In this document: in pieces, positions 15,821 through 23,710 of the stretch | Layout: each line of letters begins with the position of its first letter | How positions within the stretch are numbered: the stretch's first letter is position 1 | Source of the DNA: CAIKZZ01 sp036742455 | Lineage (GTDB): Bacteria > Pseudomonadota > Gammaproteobacteria > Steroidobacterales > Steroidobacteraceae | Direction of reading: 5' to 3' | Assembly: GCA_036742455.1 (NCBI GenBank) | Contig: DAINQU010000001.1 | Location: 62,001-126,000, forward strand | Length of the DNA stretch: 64,000 nt | The notes under the pieces: generated by a model | Told to the model about the DNA's origin: nothing | Database searches by the model: none | The model's input: the letters and a program-made list of their open reading frames with translations, nothing else | Made by a program: the position numbers and the translations under genes

Positions 15821-17632
15821 ATGGCTGACACAATGTGTTTGGATCGTTGTGAAAGCTATGGAATTGAGGGTGCGCGCGTGGAGCCGATACTGTCACTGAT
15901 CGCTGGATTCGCCGATGCGTGTGCACTTGCTGTGACGCCGCGGGCGATTGCGGACGCGCTGTGCGAACAACTCGTACAAAAATTCCCGTCTTCGTCGGCC
16001 TTGGTGTTTGAGCGCGATCCCAGTCATCAAACGGCTCGGGTGGTGGCCGGTGCGAACGTGCCGAATGCCTGGACGCAACGTGCGGTGGGCGTGCGTGACG
16101 TACCGCTGCTCGCGGATGCCTTGAGCGCCCCGGATCGCGTGCACGTGCGTAACGCTTATACGCGCGGCACCGCTGACACGACCCACGGTCTGCCGATCAC
16201 AGCGCTCGAAGCGTTGTGTGCGGCCGTGCCCGATCAGGGTGTGGGAAATTACGTGCTGCTCTTTTTAGTGCCACCGACCGGTTCCGATGCGGCGACGCGT
16301 CGTGCGGCGGTGGAAGCGGTGCGGCGGTTGATTGCAGCCGGAATCAGTGTATCGGCAGGCGACAGCGAGCGCGCCGTGACCATCTCCCGCGTTTACAACG
16401 CCAAAGTCGAGTGGGAAGCGACGGCCGATTCGGTGGACGCTATTGTGGCGGTTCTCGATCATCGCCAACGCATCGTGCGCGCCAATCGCGCTGTCGAGCG
16501 CTGGGTCGGGGTGCCCGTTCGAGAGGCCATCGGTCGCGATCTGCACGCGCTGTTGCACTCCGCATGCACCCGCCGTGGTTGTGCCTTGCGCGCAGCGATC
16601 GACGATGCGGTCCAATCGCTGGGAAATCAGAAAGAATCTAAATTCGAACTCTTCGACGATACGCTCGCGCGCGATCTGCAGATTGAGTTTCGGTATGCCT
16701 CGAGCGGCCATGATGCTTGGAGCGGCGTGTCTGAGCCGCCCCGCATCGCGTGCATCGTGTACGACATGTCCCCCCTGAGAGCCGCCGAGCGGGAGTTGAT
16801 GTTCTTGAATCAGTCCTTGGAGGAGCGCGTGCGCGCCCGCACTCAGGAACTGACCGAGGCGAATCGGACCCTGCGCGACGAGATCAGTCGTCGCCGCGAA
16901 TCGGAGACCTCGCTGCTGCGTTCGCAGCGCGACCTCGCCGAATTGTCCAATCAATTGGTGGATGCCCAGGAATTGGAGCGGAAGCGGATCGCGCAGGACC
17001 TGCACGATTCGGTCGGGCAGTCGCTGACGGCAATTAAGTATTCGCTGGAAAACGCCCAAGTGCTGATGGAGCGGGACCGGCCCACGGAGGCCGCAAAGCT
17101 ACTGGAAACCGGCGCCCGGCGTGTGCGGGAAGTACTCGTCGATGTCCGCAATATTTCCATGAACCTGCGCCCCGCGGTACTGGATGACCTGGGCGCGGCC
17201 TCCGCCGTCCGGTACCTGTGTCGCGAATGGAACGAGATTTACACCGGCGTGGATCTCACGACGGAGATCGAGGTCGACGATACGCAGATCCCCGATACCC
17301 TCGGCATCGACGTGTTCCGGTCGGTGCAGGAATTGCTGAATAACGTGGCCCGTCATGCCCATGCCCAGCGCGTGCGGGTCGAAATGGGCCTGGAAAGCGG
17401 TCGTTTGGCCGTGGTGGTCACGGACGACGGCGCGGGCTTCGAGCCGGGTCGGCCGACGTCGGTCGGAATGCCGGCTCGGGAGTCCCGGGGGTTGCGCGGT
17501 CTGCGGGAGCGCACGGAGCGCCTCGGTGGTCAGTACCGTATCGAGTCGGCGCCAGGCGCCGGGACGGCCGTTCGCTTGGAATGGCCATTGGCCATCCATC
17601 GGATCCCGTCCACCCACGGAATGGTGAACTGA
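15821..17632 (+). CDS. Soluble NarX-type sensor histidine kinase with PAS domain
   Basis: About 603 residues from ATG 15821; TTG 15809 and later GTG codons are alternatives. No membrane segment is visible, so it is cytoplasmic. Residues ~20-200 look GAF-like and ~205-330 PAS-like (VDAIVAVLDHRQRIVRANRA), followed by a coiled coil (LEERVRARTQELTEANRTL). The HisKA_3 box ERKRIAQDLHDSVGQSLTAIK places the phospho-acceptor at His395. The ATPase domain has the N box ELLNNVARHAHA, DDGAGFEPG and GLRGLRERTERLGG. It is expected to phosphorylate a NarL-type regulator, probably the one at 14133-14867. The signal is unknown, and an intracellular redox or metabolic cue is plausible. Confidence 0.9.
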   Translation: MADTMCLDRCESYGIEGARVEPILSLIAGFADACALAVTPRAIADALCEQLVQKFPSSSALVFERDPSHQTARVVAGANVPNAWTQRAVGVRDVPLLADALSAPDRVHVRNAYTRGTADTTHGLPITALEALCAAVPDQGVGNYVLLFLVPPTGSDAATRRAAVEAVRRLIAAGISVSAGDSERAVTISRVYNAKVEWEATADSVDAIVAVLDHRQRIVRANRAVERWVGVPVREAIGRDLHALLHSACTRRGCALRAAIDDAVQSLGNQKESKFELFDDTLARDLQIEFRYASSGHDAWSGVSEPPRIACIVYDMSPLRAAERELMFLNQSLEERVRARTQELTEANRTLRDEISRRRESETSLLRSQRDLAELSNQLVDAQELERKRIAQDLHDSVGQSLTAIKYSLENAQVLMERDRPTEAAKLLETGARRVREVLVDVRNISMNLRPAVLDDLGAASAVRYLCREWNEIYTGVDLTTEIEVDDTQIPDTLGIDVFRSVQELLNNVARHAHAQRVRVEMGLESGRLAVVVTDDGAGFEPGRPTSVGMPARESRGLRGLRERTERLGGQYRIESAPGAGTAVRLEWPLAIHRIPSTHGMVN

Positions 17633-17637
17633 TCGGG

Positions 17638-17657
17638 ACCGTGACACGGATCACGGT
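17638..17657. promoter_or_regulatory. Nested inverted repeats after the kinase gene, before gspG
   Basis: ACCGTG-N8-CACGGT spans 17638-17657, and within it CCGTG-A-CACGG is a second perfect palindrome at 17639-17649. It lies directly after the kinase stop codon, in the 210-base gap (17633-17842) that must hold the promoter of the secretion operon. It could be an operator or a weak terminator (no T run). The rest of the gap shows no recognisable riboswitch. GGGAAAGGAG before 17843 is the ribosome binding site of gspG. Confidence 0.4.
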
Positions 17658-17842
17658 TGCATTATGTCAGTTTGCTAGAGTGCCTCCTGCCGTCGGTGGG
17701 AGTGCGTTCCGCATATAAGGCCTATGCCTACTCCTCTTCTAACGGCGTGACTCCGCGCAGGCTGAGTCATCGTCTTGATCGCCGTTGGATCGGCGCTGTT
17801 GGGAAGCCAACTGCCGGATCTCAAAGGGAAAGGAGTGCTTTC

Positions 17843-18271
17843 GTGGGTATGAATCGTTCAAATCGATCGCTGATGCGGGGCTTTACCCTGCTCGAGTTGT
17901 TGGTGGTCATGGTCATCATTGGCCTGCTCGCCGGCCTCGTCGCGCCGCGGTATTTCGCCCAAGTCGGCAAATCGCAGGTTAAGGTCGCGAAGGCGCAGAT
18001 CGACTCCCTGGAAAAAGCCCTGGATCAGTATCGATTGGACGTTGGCCACTACCCGTCGACCGAAGAGGGCTTGCAGGCGCTCGTCGCCGCGCCCAGCAGC
18101 GAAGCGAATTGGGCCGGTCCCTACCTCCGCAAGGGCATTCCGGCCGACCCGTGGGGTCGTCCGTATGTGTACACCCAGCCCGGCACCCATGGCGAATACG
18201 ACTTGCTGTCCTACGGCAAGGACGGTCGCGAGGGTGGTACGGGCGAAGACGCGGATATCGTGAACTGGTAA
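17843..18271 (+). CDS. gspG: Major pseudopilin GspG (type II secretion)
   Basis: 142 residues from GTG 17843, chosen because AAAGGAG lies seven to eight bases upstream; ATG 17849 is an alternative. The prepilin peptidase site is G13-F14 in LMRGFTLLELLVVMVIIGLLAG, with Glu at +5, followed by the conserved GspG body: APRYFAQVGKSQVKVAKAQI, LDQYRLDVGHYPSTEEGLQALV, YLRKGIPADPWGRPY and a calcium-loop-like YGKDGREGGTGEDADI. It polymerises into the periplasmic pseudopilus that pushes substrates through the secretin. First gene of a ten-gene operon. Confidence 0.95.
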   Translation: MGMNRSNRSLMRGFTLLELLVVMVIIGLLAGLVAPRYFAQVGKSQVKVAKAQIDSLEKALDQYRLDVGHYPSTEEGLQALVAAPSSEANWAGPYLRKGIPADPWGRPYVYTQPGTHGEYDLLSYGKDGREGGTGEDADIVNW

Positions 18272-18274
18272 GCC

Positions 18275-19453
18275 ATGCGCTTTAAGGTCACATCGCTGGA
18301 CTCGTCCAACGCGGTCACGGTCGCAGAGATCGACGCCATGGACGAAGCAGATGCGCGGCGCCAGGCCACGGCCCGCGGCTTGCGCGTGCTTCGACTGGAG
18401 GCATCCCGATTACGTCGGGGTGGCCGCGCGAAGTTGGCGTTGGTGCCGTTCTCCAATGAATTGGTGGCTTTGCTAGAAGCCGGTTTAACCCTCGTCGAAG
18501 CGATTGACGCGCTCACTGAGAAGGAGCGCGACGAATCAGTACGCTCGGTCTTGGAAGGTCTGCGTCGTCGTCTGTTCGAAGGCCAAAGTTTGTCCGTCGC
18601 CTTGGGCGAATTTCCAAGCACCTTTCCAGCCCTGTTTGTGGCGACGGTGCGGGCCAGCGAACGCAGTGGCGCGATCTCTGAGGCGCTGCGACGTTTTGTG
18701 GCCTATCAAGAACAGATCAATGTGTTGAAGAAGCGCTTGATCAATGCGTCTATCTATCCCGCCGTGCTGCTCAGCGCCGGCTTGCTCGTCGTCTTGTTTC
18801 TCGTGGCCTACGTCGTACCGCGCTTTAGCAGCGTCTACGAAGAAATTGGCGGAGAGTTGCCATTGGCCTCCCGTATTCTCATGCAGTGGGGCAAGCTGCT
18901 GGAAGCCCACGGCATGGCTGTGCTCGTCGGCTTTTTAGCGTTCGTCGTGGTGGTGGGCTATTTTGTGTCCCAGCCGTCGTTCCGCGCCGCGGTCGGCCGA
19001 TCAATCCTGCGCATCCCGGCGATCGGGCGGCAGATGCAGACTTACCAATTAGCGCGTCTCTACCGAACGGTCGGCATGCTGATTCGCGGCGGCATTCCCG
19101 TCGTGACGGCCTTTGACATGACCCGCGGGCTGCTCGCCGCCAGCGCGCAACCGCGCCTTGTGGCGGCGACGAAGTCCGTGCGAGAAGGTCGCTCATTGAC
19201 CGAAGCATTGGCACAAGAAGGTCTCACGACCGCTGTGGCCGAGCGCATGCTGCGCGTCGGCGAGCGCAGCGGCAACATGGGTGAAATGATGGAGCGCATT
19301 GCCGCTTTCTACGACGACGAGTTGTCGCGCTTTGTGGATGTGGCGACGCGCCTCATCGAGCCGGCAATGATGGCGGTTATTGGTCTTGTGATCGGCGGCA
19401 TCGTCGTGCTGATGTATTTTCCGATCTTTGAACTCGCCGGGAGTATTCGATGA
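18275..19453 (+). CDS. gspF: Type II secretion inner-membrane platform protein GspF
   Basis: 392 residues. Two T2SSF domains of ~120 residues each are separated and followed by three hydrophobic stretches (residues ~165-190, ~215-235, ~365-388). Signature parts are PFSNELVALLEAGLTLVEAIDAL and, in the second domain, LYRTVGMLIRGGIPVVTAFDMTRGLL with GERSGNMGEMMERIA. It forms the core of the assembly platform that couples the ATPase to pseudopilus growth. Four bases separate it from gspG, and it overlaps gspE by four bases. Confidence 0.94.
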   Translation: MRFKVTSLDSSNAVTVAEIDAMDEADARRQATARGLRVLRLEASRLRRGGRAKLALVPFSNELVALLEAGLTLVEAIDALTEKERDESVRSVLEGLRRRLFEGQSLSVALGEFPSTFPALFVATVRASERSGAISEALRRFVAYQEQINVLKKRLINASIYPAVLLSAGLLVVLFLVAYVVPRFSSVYEEIGGELPLASRILMQWGKLLEAHGMAVLVGFLAFVVVVGYFVSQPSFRAAVGRSILRIPAIGRQMQTYQLARLYRTVGMLIRGGIPVVTAFDMTRGLLAASAQPRLVAATKSVREGRSLTEALAQEGLTTAVAERMLRVGERSGNMGEMMERIAAFYDDELSRFVDVATRLIEPAMMAVIGLVIGGIVVLMYFPIFELAGSIR

Positions 19454-21156
19454 ACGCGGCCGTGATTGACCTGCGTCCCGCGCCCACAGCGCTCGCACCG
19501 GTGGACCTCTCGGACGAGGCCATTCGTCTCGCCCTGAGCGGTTCCGATGGACGATCGCCCCTCGTGCGCTTGGCGGACCAGACGGGCCTAACCGGCGATG
19601 TGTTGGCCCGAGCGCTCGGCGCGAAATTGAATTACCCGGTCATTGAGGGGCCGGCACTGCTCGAACTCCCGCCGGCGTTCGACATCCTCGGTCCGACCGA
19701 CGCCTCCCGCCGCGGCACGGTGGTCGTGCGTCGCGGTGCTGACCTCGTGGCCGTCACCTCCGACCCGTTCGACATGAGCGTGCGAGGGTGGGTCGAAGTT
19801 CGCGTGCACGCACCGCTCGTCTGGACGTTAGCCTCCAGTGATGCCATCGCGGCGTTCATCGCTCGCCACGAACAAGATATGCGTGCGATGGATGTCGCCG
19901 GCATGTCCGACGGCGACGGCAGCGCGGATGCGGATGACGTTGAAAACCTGTCATTAGCGACGATTTCGAGTGACTCCAGTCCGATCGTGAAGCTGGTTCA
20001 CTCGACCGTTTACGACGCGCTCAAAGCCGGTGCCAGCGATATCCACTTGGAAACACGTCCGTCGGGTTTGGCGGTCCGCTACCGCGTCGACGGCGTTTTG
20101 ATTCACGTGGCGTCGCTGGGTGGCGCGGATCTGTGCGAGCAGGTGATCTCTCGTATCAAGGTCATGAGTGAGCTTGATATCGCCGAACGCCGTGTGCCGC
20201 AGGACGGTCGTTTTAAGTTGGCCCTGAAGGGACGACCCATCGATTTCCGCGTCTCGATCATTCCGAGCGTCCACGGCGAGGACGCCGTGCTGCGTATCTT
20301 GGATAAGCAAACGCTGACGGACGAACTCCAGGGCCTTCGGCTTGACGGTCTTGGCTTTGATGCCGACGTCGTCGACCGGCTGCGCCGACTCTCGAATCTG
20401 CCTTACGGCATGCTTCTCGTGACCGGGCCCACCGGTTCGGGTAAGACGACGACCTTGTACGCGGCAATTTCGGAAACGAATACCGGCCAAGACAAAATCA
20501 TCACGATTGAAGATCCGGTCGAGTATCAATTGGCGGGCGTGCTGCAGATTCCGGTGAATGAGAAGAAGGGTCTGACGTTCGCGCGCGGCCTCCGTTCTGT
20601 CTTGCGTCACGACCCTGACAAGATCATGGTCGGTGAAATCCGTGACCCTGAAACCGCACAGATTGCGATTCAATCGGCGCTCACGGGCCACTTGGTTTTC
20701 ACCACAGTTCACGCCAACAACGTCTTCGACGTGCTGGGTCGATTTGCCCACATGGAAGTCGATCCGTATGCCTTCGTCTCCGCGCTGAATGGCATCATGG
20801 CGCAGCGCCTCATCCGTGTCGTGTGCGAACAGTGTGCCGAGCCCACTCAGCCGACACCCGAAATGATTTCGCGCGCAGGCCTTCGTGCCAGCGACGTCGC
20901 TCATTGGCAATTCCGCTTGGGCAAAGGATGCGCGCATTGTCGCGGTACCGGTTACAAAGGCCGCAAAGCGATCGGTGAGTTGCTCGTCTTGACCGACGAA
21001 TTGCGCGAGGCCATCGTGGCCCGGGCGCCGGCTCGCAAGCTCAAAGAACTGGCAGAGGCGGGCGGTTCGAAACTCATGCGAACTGTTGCGCTGGAGCTTG
21101 TACGCGAAGGCAAAACCACTCTCCTGGAGGCGAACCGTGTTACCGCTATGGCGTGA
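19450..21156 (+). CDS. gspE: Type II secretion ATPase GspE
   Basis: 568 residues. An N-terminal GspE/PilB domain (~residues 20-150) precedes the ATPase. Walker A GPTGSGKTTTLYAA starts near residue 325, the Asp box is ITIEDPVEYQ, Walker B is IMVGEIRDPETAQIA and the His box is TGHLVFTTVHAN. A zinc-binding tetracysteine motif (CEQC ... CAHCRGTGYKGR) is present as in GspE rather than in retraction ATPases. It powers pseudopilus assembly on the cytoplasmic face. It overlaps the next gene by 20 bases. Confidence 0.95.
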   Translation: MNAAVIDLRPAPTALAPVDLSDEAIRLALSGSDGRSPLVRLADQTGLTGDVLARALGAKLNYPVIEGPALLELPPAFDILGPTDASRRGTVVVRRGADLVAVTSDPFDMSVRGWVEVRVHAPLVWTLASSDAIAAFIARHEQDMRAMDVAGMSDGDGSADADDVENLSLATISSDSSPIVKLVHSTVYDALKAGASDIHLETRPSGLAVRYRVDGVLIHVASLGGADLCEQVISRIKVMSELDIAERRVPQDGRFKLALKGRPIDFRVSIIPSVHGEDAVLRILDKQTLTDELQGLRLDGLGFDADVVDRLRRLSNLPYGMLLVTGPTGSGKTTTLYAAISETNTGQDKIITIEDPVEYQLAGVLQIPVNEKKGLTFARGLRSVLRHDPDKIMVGEIRDPETAQIAIQSALTGHLVFTTVHANNVFDVLGRFAHMEVDPYAFVSALNGIMAQRLIRVVCEQCAEPTQPTPEMISRAGLRASDVAHWQFRLGKGCAHCRGTGYKGRKAIGELLVLTDELREAIVARAPARKLKELAEAGGSKLMRTVALELVREGKTTLLEANRVTAMA

Positions 21157-21949
21157 CGAAGTCGTCGCGTATATCGCGCCGCATCGGGTCGCCTTGGCCC
21201 GTATCAGCAAAGGCCTGCGGCCTCGAGTGTCGGCCACGGTAGAGGCGACCATCGATGGTGCGCAGACTGGCAATCCGCAGGCGGCGTTTGCACGCCTCGC
21301 GGAACTGATTGCGGACTCTCAGTGGCAGAATGCCAATGCACGTGTCGTGCTGGCGGATGCCTGGGTTCGATACGGCATCGTGCCGGCCCCGGCGGTCGCG
21401 CTCGATGCCGACGGGCGCCTCAGTCATGCTCGGTACGTGCTGTCCGACCAGTTCGGCGACACGTTGTCTGACTGGACGATCACGCTCACCGATGTTCCAC
21501 CCGGACGACCGTACTTGGTCTGTGCAACCCCAACGCCACTTCGAACGGAGCTCGAAGACGTCCTGGCGGCTGCCCAACTGACGCTGGTCTCGCTGCAGCC
21601 GCAATTGGTCGTCTCGTTTAATGCGTGGCGCGATCGCTTGCCGTCGGCGGAAGCGTGGTTCGTCAGTGTGGATACCGGAACATTGGCAGCGGTCCAAGTC
21701 GTCAACGGCGACTGGCGCCGTGTGCACACAGTGCGTCTCTCCTCCGATTGGACGGTGGAGCTGCAACGACTGCGCGCCTTCGGCCGCTATACCGAAACGA
21801 ACATTGGCTCCGCGCCCCTGTTTATCGATGCCCCGATCTCAATGCGTGCGGATGGCCGTCGCGCGTTGCCGGAGCTCGAATGGTTGGAGCCCGATGGGAG
21901 TCAGGAAGGGATGCCGATGCTGAATCTCTTGCGGCGGGTGGTCGCATGA
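21137..21949 (+). CDS. PilM/GspL-like platform protein
   Basis: 270 residues from GTG 21137, which has CTGGAGG six bases upstream. The reading frame is open further 5' but lies inside gspE. No transmembrane segment is seen, so it resembles the cytoplasmic actin-like PilM or the GspL N-domain, with short strands such as AWFVSVDTGTLAAVQVV. Sequence similarity to either is weak, and identity rests largely on its place before PilN- and PilO-like genes. It probably links GspE to the membrane subcomplex. Confidence 0.7.
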   Translation: MLPLWRDEVVAYIAPHRVALARISKGLRPRVSATVEATIDGAQTGNPQAAFARLAELIADSQWQNANARVVLADAWVRYGIVPAPAVALDADGRLSHARYVLSDQFGDTLSDWTITLTDVPPGRPYLVCATPTPLRTELEDVLAAAQLTLVSLQPQLVVSFNAWRDRLPSAEAWFVSVDTGTLAAVQVVNGDWRRVHTVRLSSDWTVELQRLRAFGRYTETNIGSAPLFIDAPISMRADGRRALPELEWLEPDGSQEGMPMLNLLRRVVA

Positions 21950-22464
21950 AGCACCCACGCAGTGTGCAGATGGATTTTGTCGCGCCCGTACACGAGGCTC
22001 GCGCGACGGGTATGGGCCTGCTGCTCGTAGGCCTTGCCGCCGTCGTGGCTCTTGGACTCGCCTTCGCGAATGTCCAGCAGCAACGCGACAGCATCGAGGC
22101 GCGCCTGGATGCGCTGCCGCGTATCAAGCACAGCGCGCCCATCACGGACACGAAGTTGGTGGCCGAACTGGCAACGGTCCAACATGACTTGATGGTGCCG
22201 TGGACTCCTCTGCTGAATGAGCTCGAGGCGGCAAACCACGATATGGCTGAAAAGGTGTCGATACTGAGTATCGCGCCCGATCCTGCCAAGCACTCGGTTC
22301 GCATTGTGGCGGAAGTCCGCACACTGGGCGATGCGCTGCAGTTGTTGGAGCGCTTACAGCAGAGCCGTTTGCTGAAGTATCCGATGCTGGAAAGTCACGA
22401 GCGTCGTAAGGACGATCCGGAGCATCCGATCCGCATCAAGCTGTCCGCGGAGTGGCGCACATGA
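21946..22464 (+). CDS. PilN-like inner-membrane secretion protein
   Basis: 172 residues from ATG 21946, overlapping the previous stop as ATGA. One transmembrane helix at residues ~23-42 (GMGLLLVGLAAVVALGLAFA) is followed by a short coiled coil and a ferredoxin-like periplasmic domain (SVRIVAEVRTLGDALQLLERLQ). This is the PilN pattern, equivalent to the GspL periplasmic part. In this class of systems gspL is replaced by separate pilM- and pilN-like genes, as in type IV pili. Confidence 0.75.
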   Translation: MKHPRSVQMDFVAPVHEARATGMGLLLVGLAAVVALGLAFANVQQQRDSIEARLDALPRIKHSAPITDTKLVAELATVQHDLMVPWTPLLNELEAANHDMAEKVSILSIAPDPAKHSVRIVAEVRTLGDALQLLERLQQSRLLKYPMLESHERRKDDPEHPIRIKLSAEWRT

Positions 22465-23129
22465 GCGATATCCTGACGCCGGTGCCGCATAAGGCGCCGA
22501 TGGCCACCCCTGACGCAACGCCGGTACCGCCCGTGGTCCATCGGGACGTCATTGACGGTCAGGCAACGACGGTCGGCCATCGTCTGTCGCACGAGTGGAT
22601 TCCCACGGTGACCTGGTCGATACGTCGCACCGGTCGCCAAGGTCTCATTGGCATCGCGCTGCTGGCCGCCGCTCTCGTATTCCTCTTTTCGACGCATCTT
22701 CCGTTAGTCGACGATGTGCACACGCTGCGCGCAGATTTGGCTCAGGCGAAGGCGGCGGCGGCTGAGCGTGCCAGCCGAGGCAATGTCATTCCGCAAGACG
22801 ACCCACGGCGCTTGCTGGAATCGCTGCCGGTGCGGACCGATGTCCCGAAAACGATGCGCACGATACTGGCGCAAGCCGACGAAGCGGGGCTTTCCATCGA
22901 CTCGGGCAAATACGACATCGCCGCTACGCGCACCGGGGCGATCACGCGCTATAACGTCTCGTTTCCGGTTTCGGGCTCGTATTCGGCCATTCGTACGTTC
23001 ATCGACAAGGTGATGGTGGCTGTGCCGTCTGCGTCGATGGGAGAATTGGCCATCGAACGCAAAACGATCGCCGACGGTCTTGTCGAAGCGAATATCCGAC
23101 TGACCTTGTTTACGCGGGGTAACCCATGA
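22461..23129 (+). CDS. PilO/GspM-like inner-membrane secretion protein
   Basis: 222 residues from ATG 22461 (ATGA overlap). A cytoplasmic N-terminus of ~55 residues precedes a single transmembrane helix (residues ~62-80, IGIALLAAALVFLFST), then a coiled coil (VHTLRADLAQAKAAAAERAS) and a PilO/GspM-like ferredoxin fold (YNVSFPVSGSYSAIRTFIDKVM). It is expected to dimerise with the PilN-like protein and contact the GspC-like protein in the periplasm. Confidence 0.75.
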   Translation: MSDILTPVPHKAPMATPDATPVPPVVHRDVIDGQATTVGHRLSHEWIPTVTWSIRRTGRQGLIGIALLAAALVFLFSTHLPLVDDVHTLRADLAQAKAAAAERASRGNVIPQDDPRRLLESLPVRTDVPKTMRTILAQADEAGLSIDSGKYDIAATRTGAITRYNVSFPVSGSYSAIRTFIDKVMVAVPSASMGELAIERKTIADGLVEANIRLTLFTRGNP

Positions 23130-23710
23130 GTCACCCAGTTGCCATGGTCGTCCATCGCGCCGCCACGGCGGTTCGGTCCAATCGCCTGCGCGTTGGCGTG
23201 GCACTCCTCGGTCTCCTCTTGCTCGCAGGTGGGGCGTATCTCTATCACTCGGCGAAGCAGGAAGCGCAACGGCAAGCGGCGGCGGGACTCGCCGACGCAC
23301 GCGCGCGCGCCGTCGCCAAGGCACGCGCGTTAGCCCGTGCCAAGGCGGCGAAGACGGCGGCTCCCGCGTCGCTCGTGGCGTCGGGGCGCGTCGCTGCGTC
23401 GACGCAGGCGTCGGAAATGTTCGCGCCACACTCTTGGTACGTGGCGCCACCGCCACCACCACCGCCGGCCGAGGAAGCGCCGGCAGCGCCGACAGCGCCG
23501 CCACTCGCTTATACCTATGTCGGCAGCTACACGCCCAGCGGCGAACGCGCTACCTATTTTCTTGCTCGCGGTGATCGAGTCATCGACGCTCATGTCGGTG
23601 ACAAACTTGACGGTGTCCTCCTTTTCGAAAAAGTGGAAGGTGGTCAGCTCGTGTTTAATTACTTGCCGCTCAACATTCGGCAGACGCTGCCGGCCGGAGT
23701 CGTACAGTGA
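23126..23710 (+). CDS. GspC/PilP-like periplasmic linker ('secretion system X' subunit)
   Basis: 194 residues. One transmembrane helix at ~24-42, then an Ala/Lys/Arg-rich helix, a run of seven prolines near residue 110, and a C-terminal homology-region-type domain (YTYVGSYTPSGERATYFLARGD ... GDKLDGVLLFEKVEGGQLVFNYLP). Proteins like this in atypical systems are often mislabelled as translation initiation factors because of the Ala/Pro-rich linker. The fold and position point to the connector between the inner platform and secretin, like GspC or PilP. Confidence 0.7.
   Translation: MSHPVAMVVHRAATAVRSNRLRVGVALLGLLLLAGGAYLYHSAKQEAQRQAAAGLADARARAVAKARALARAKAAKTAAPASLVASGRVAASTQASEMFAPHSWYVAPPPPPPPAEEAPAAPTAPPLAYTYVGSYTPSGERATYFLARGDRVIDAHVGDKLDGVLLFEKVEGGQLVFNYLPLNIRQTLPAGVVQ

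Noticed and set aside
17660..17842. A possible cyclic-di-GMP riboswitch before the secretion operon
   Set aside because: The conserved GEMM core (GGCAAACC ... GCAAAGCC-type segments) is absent.
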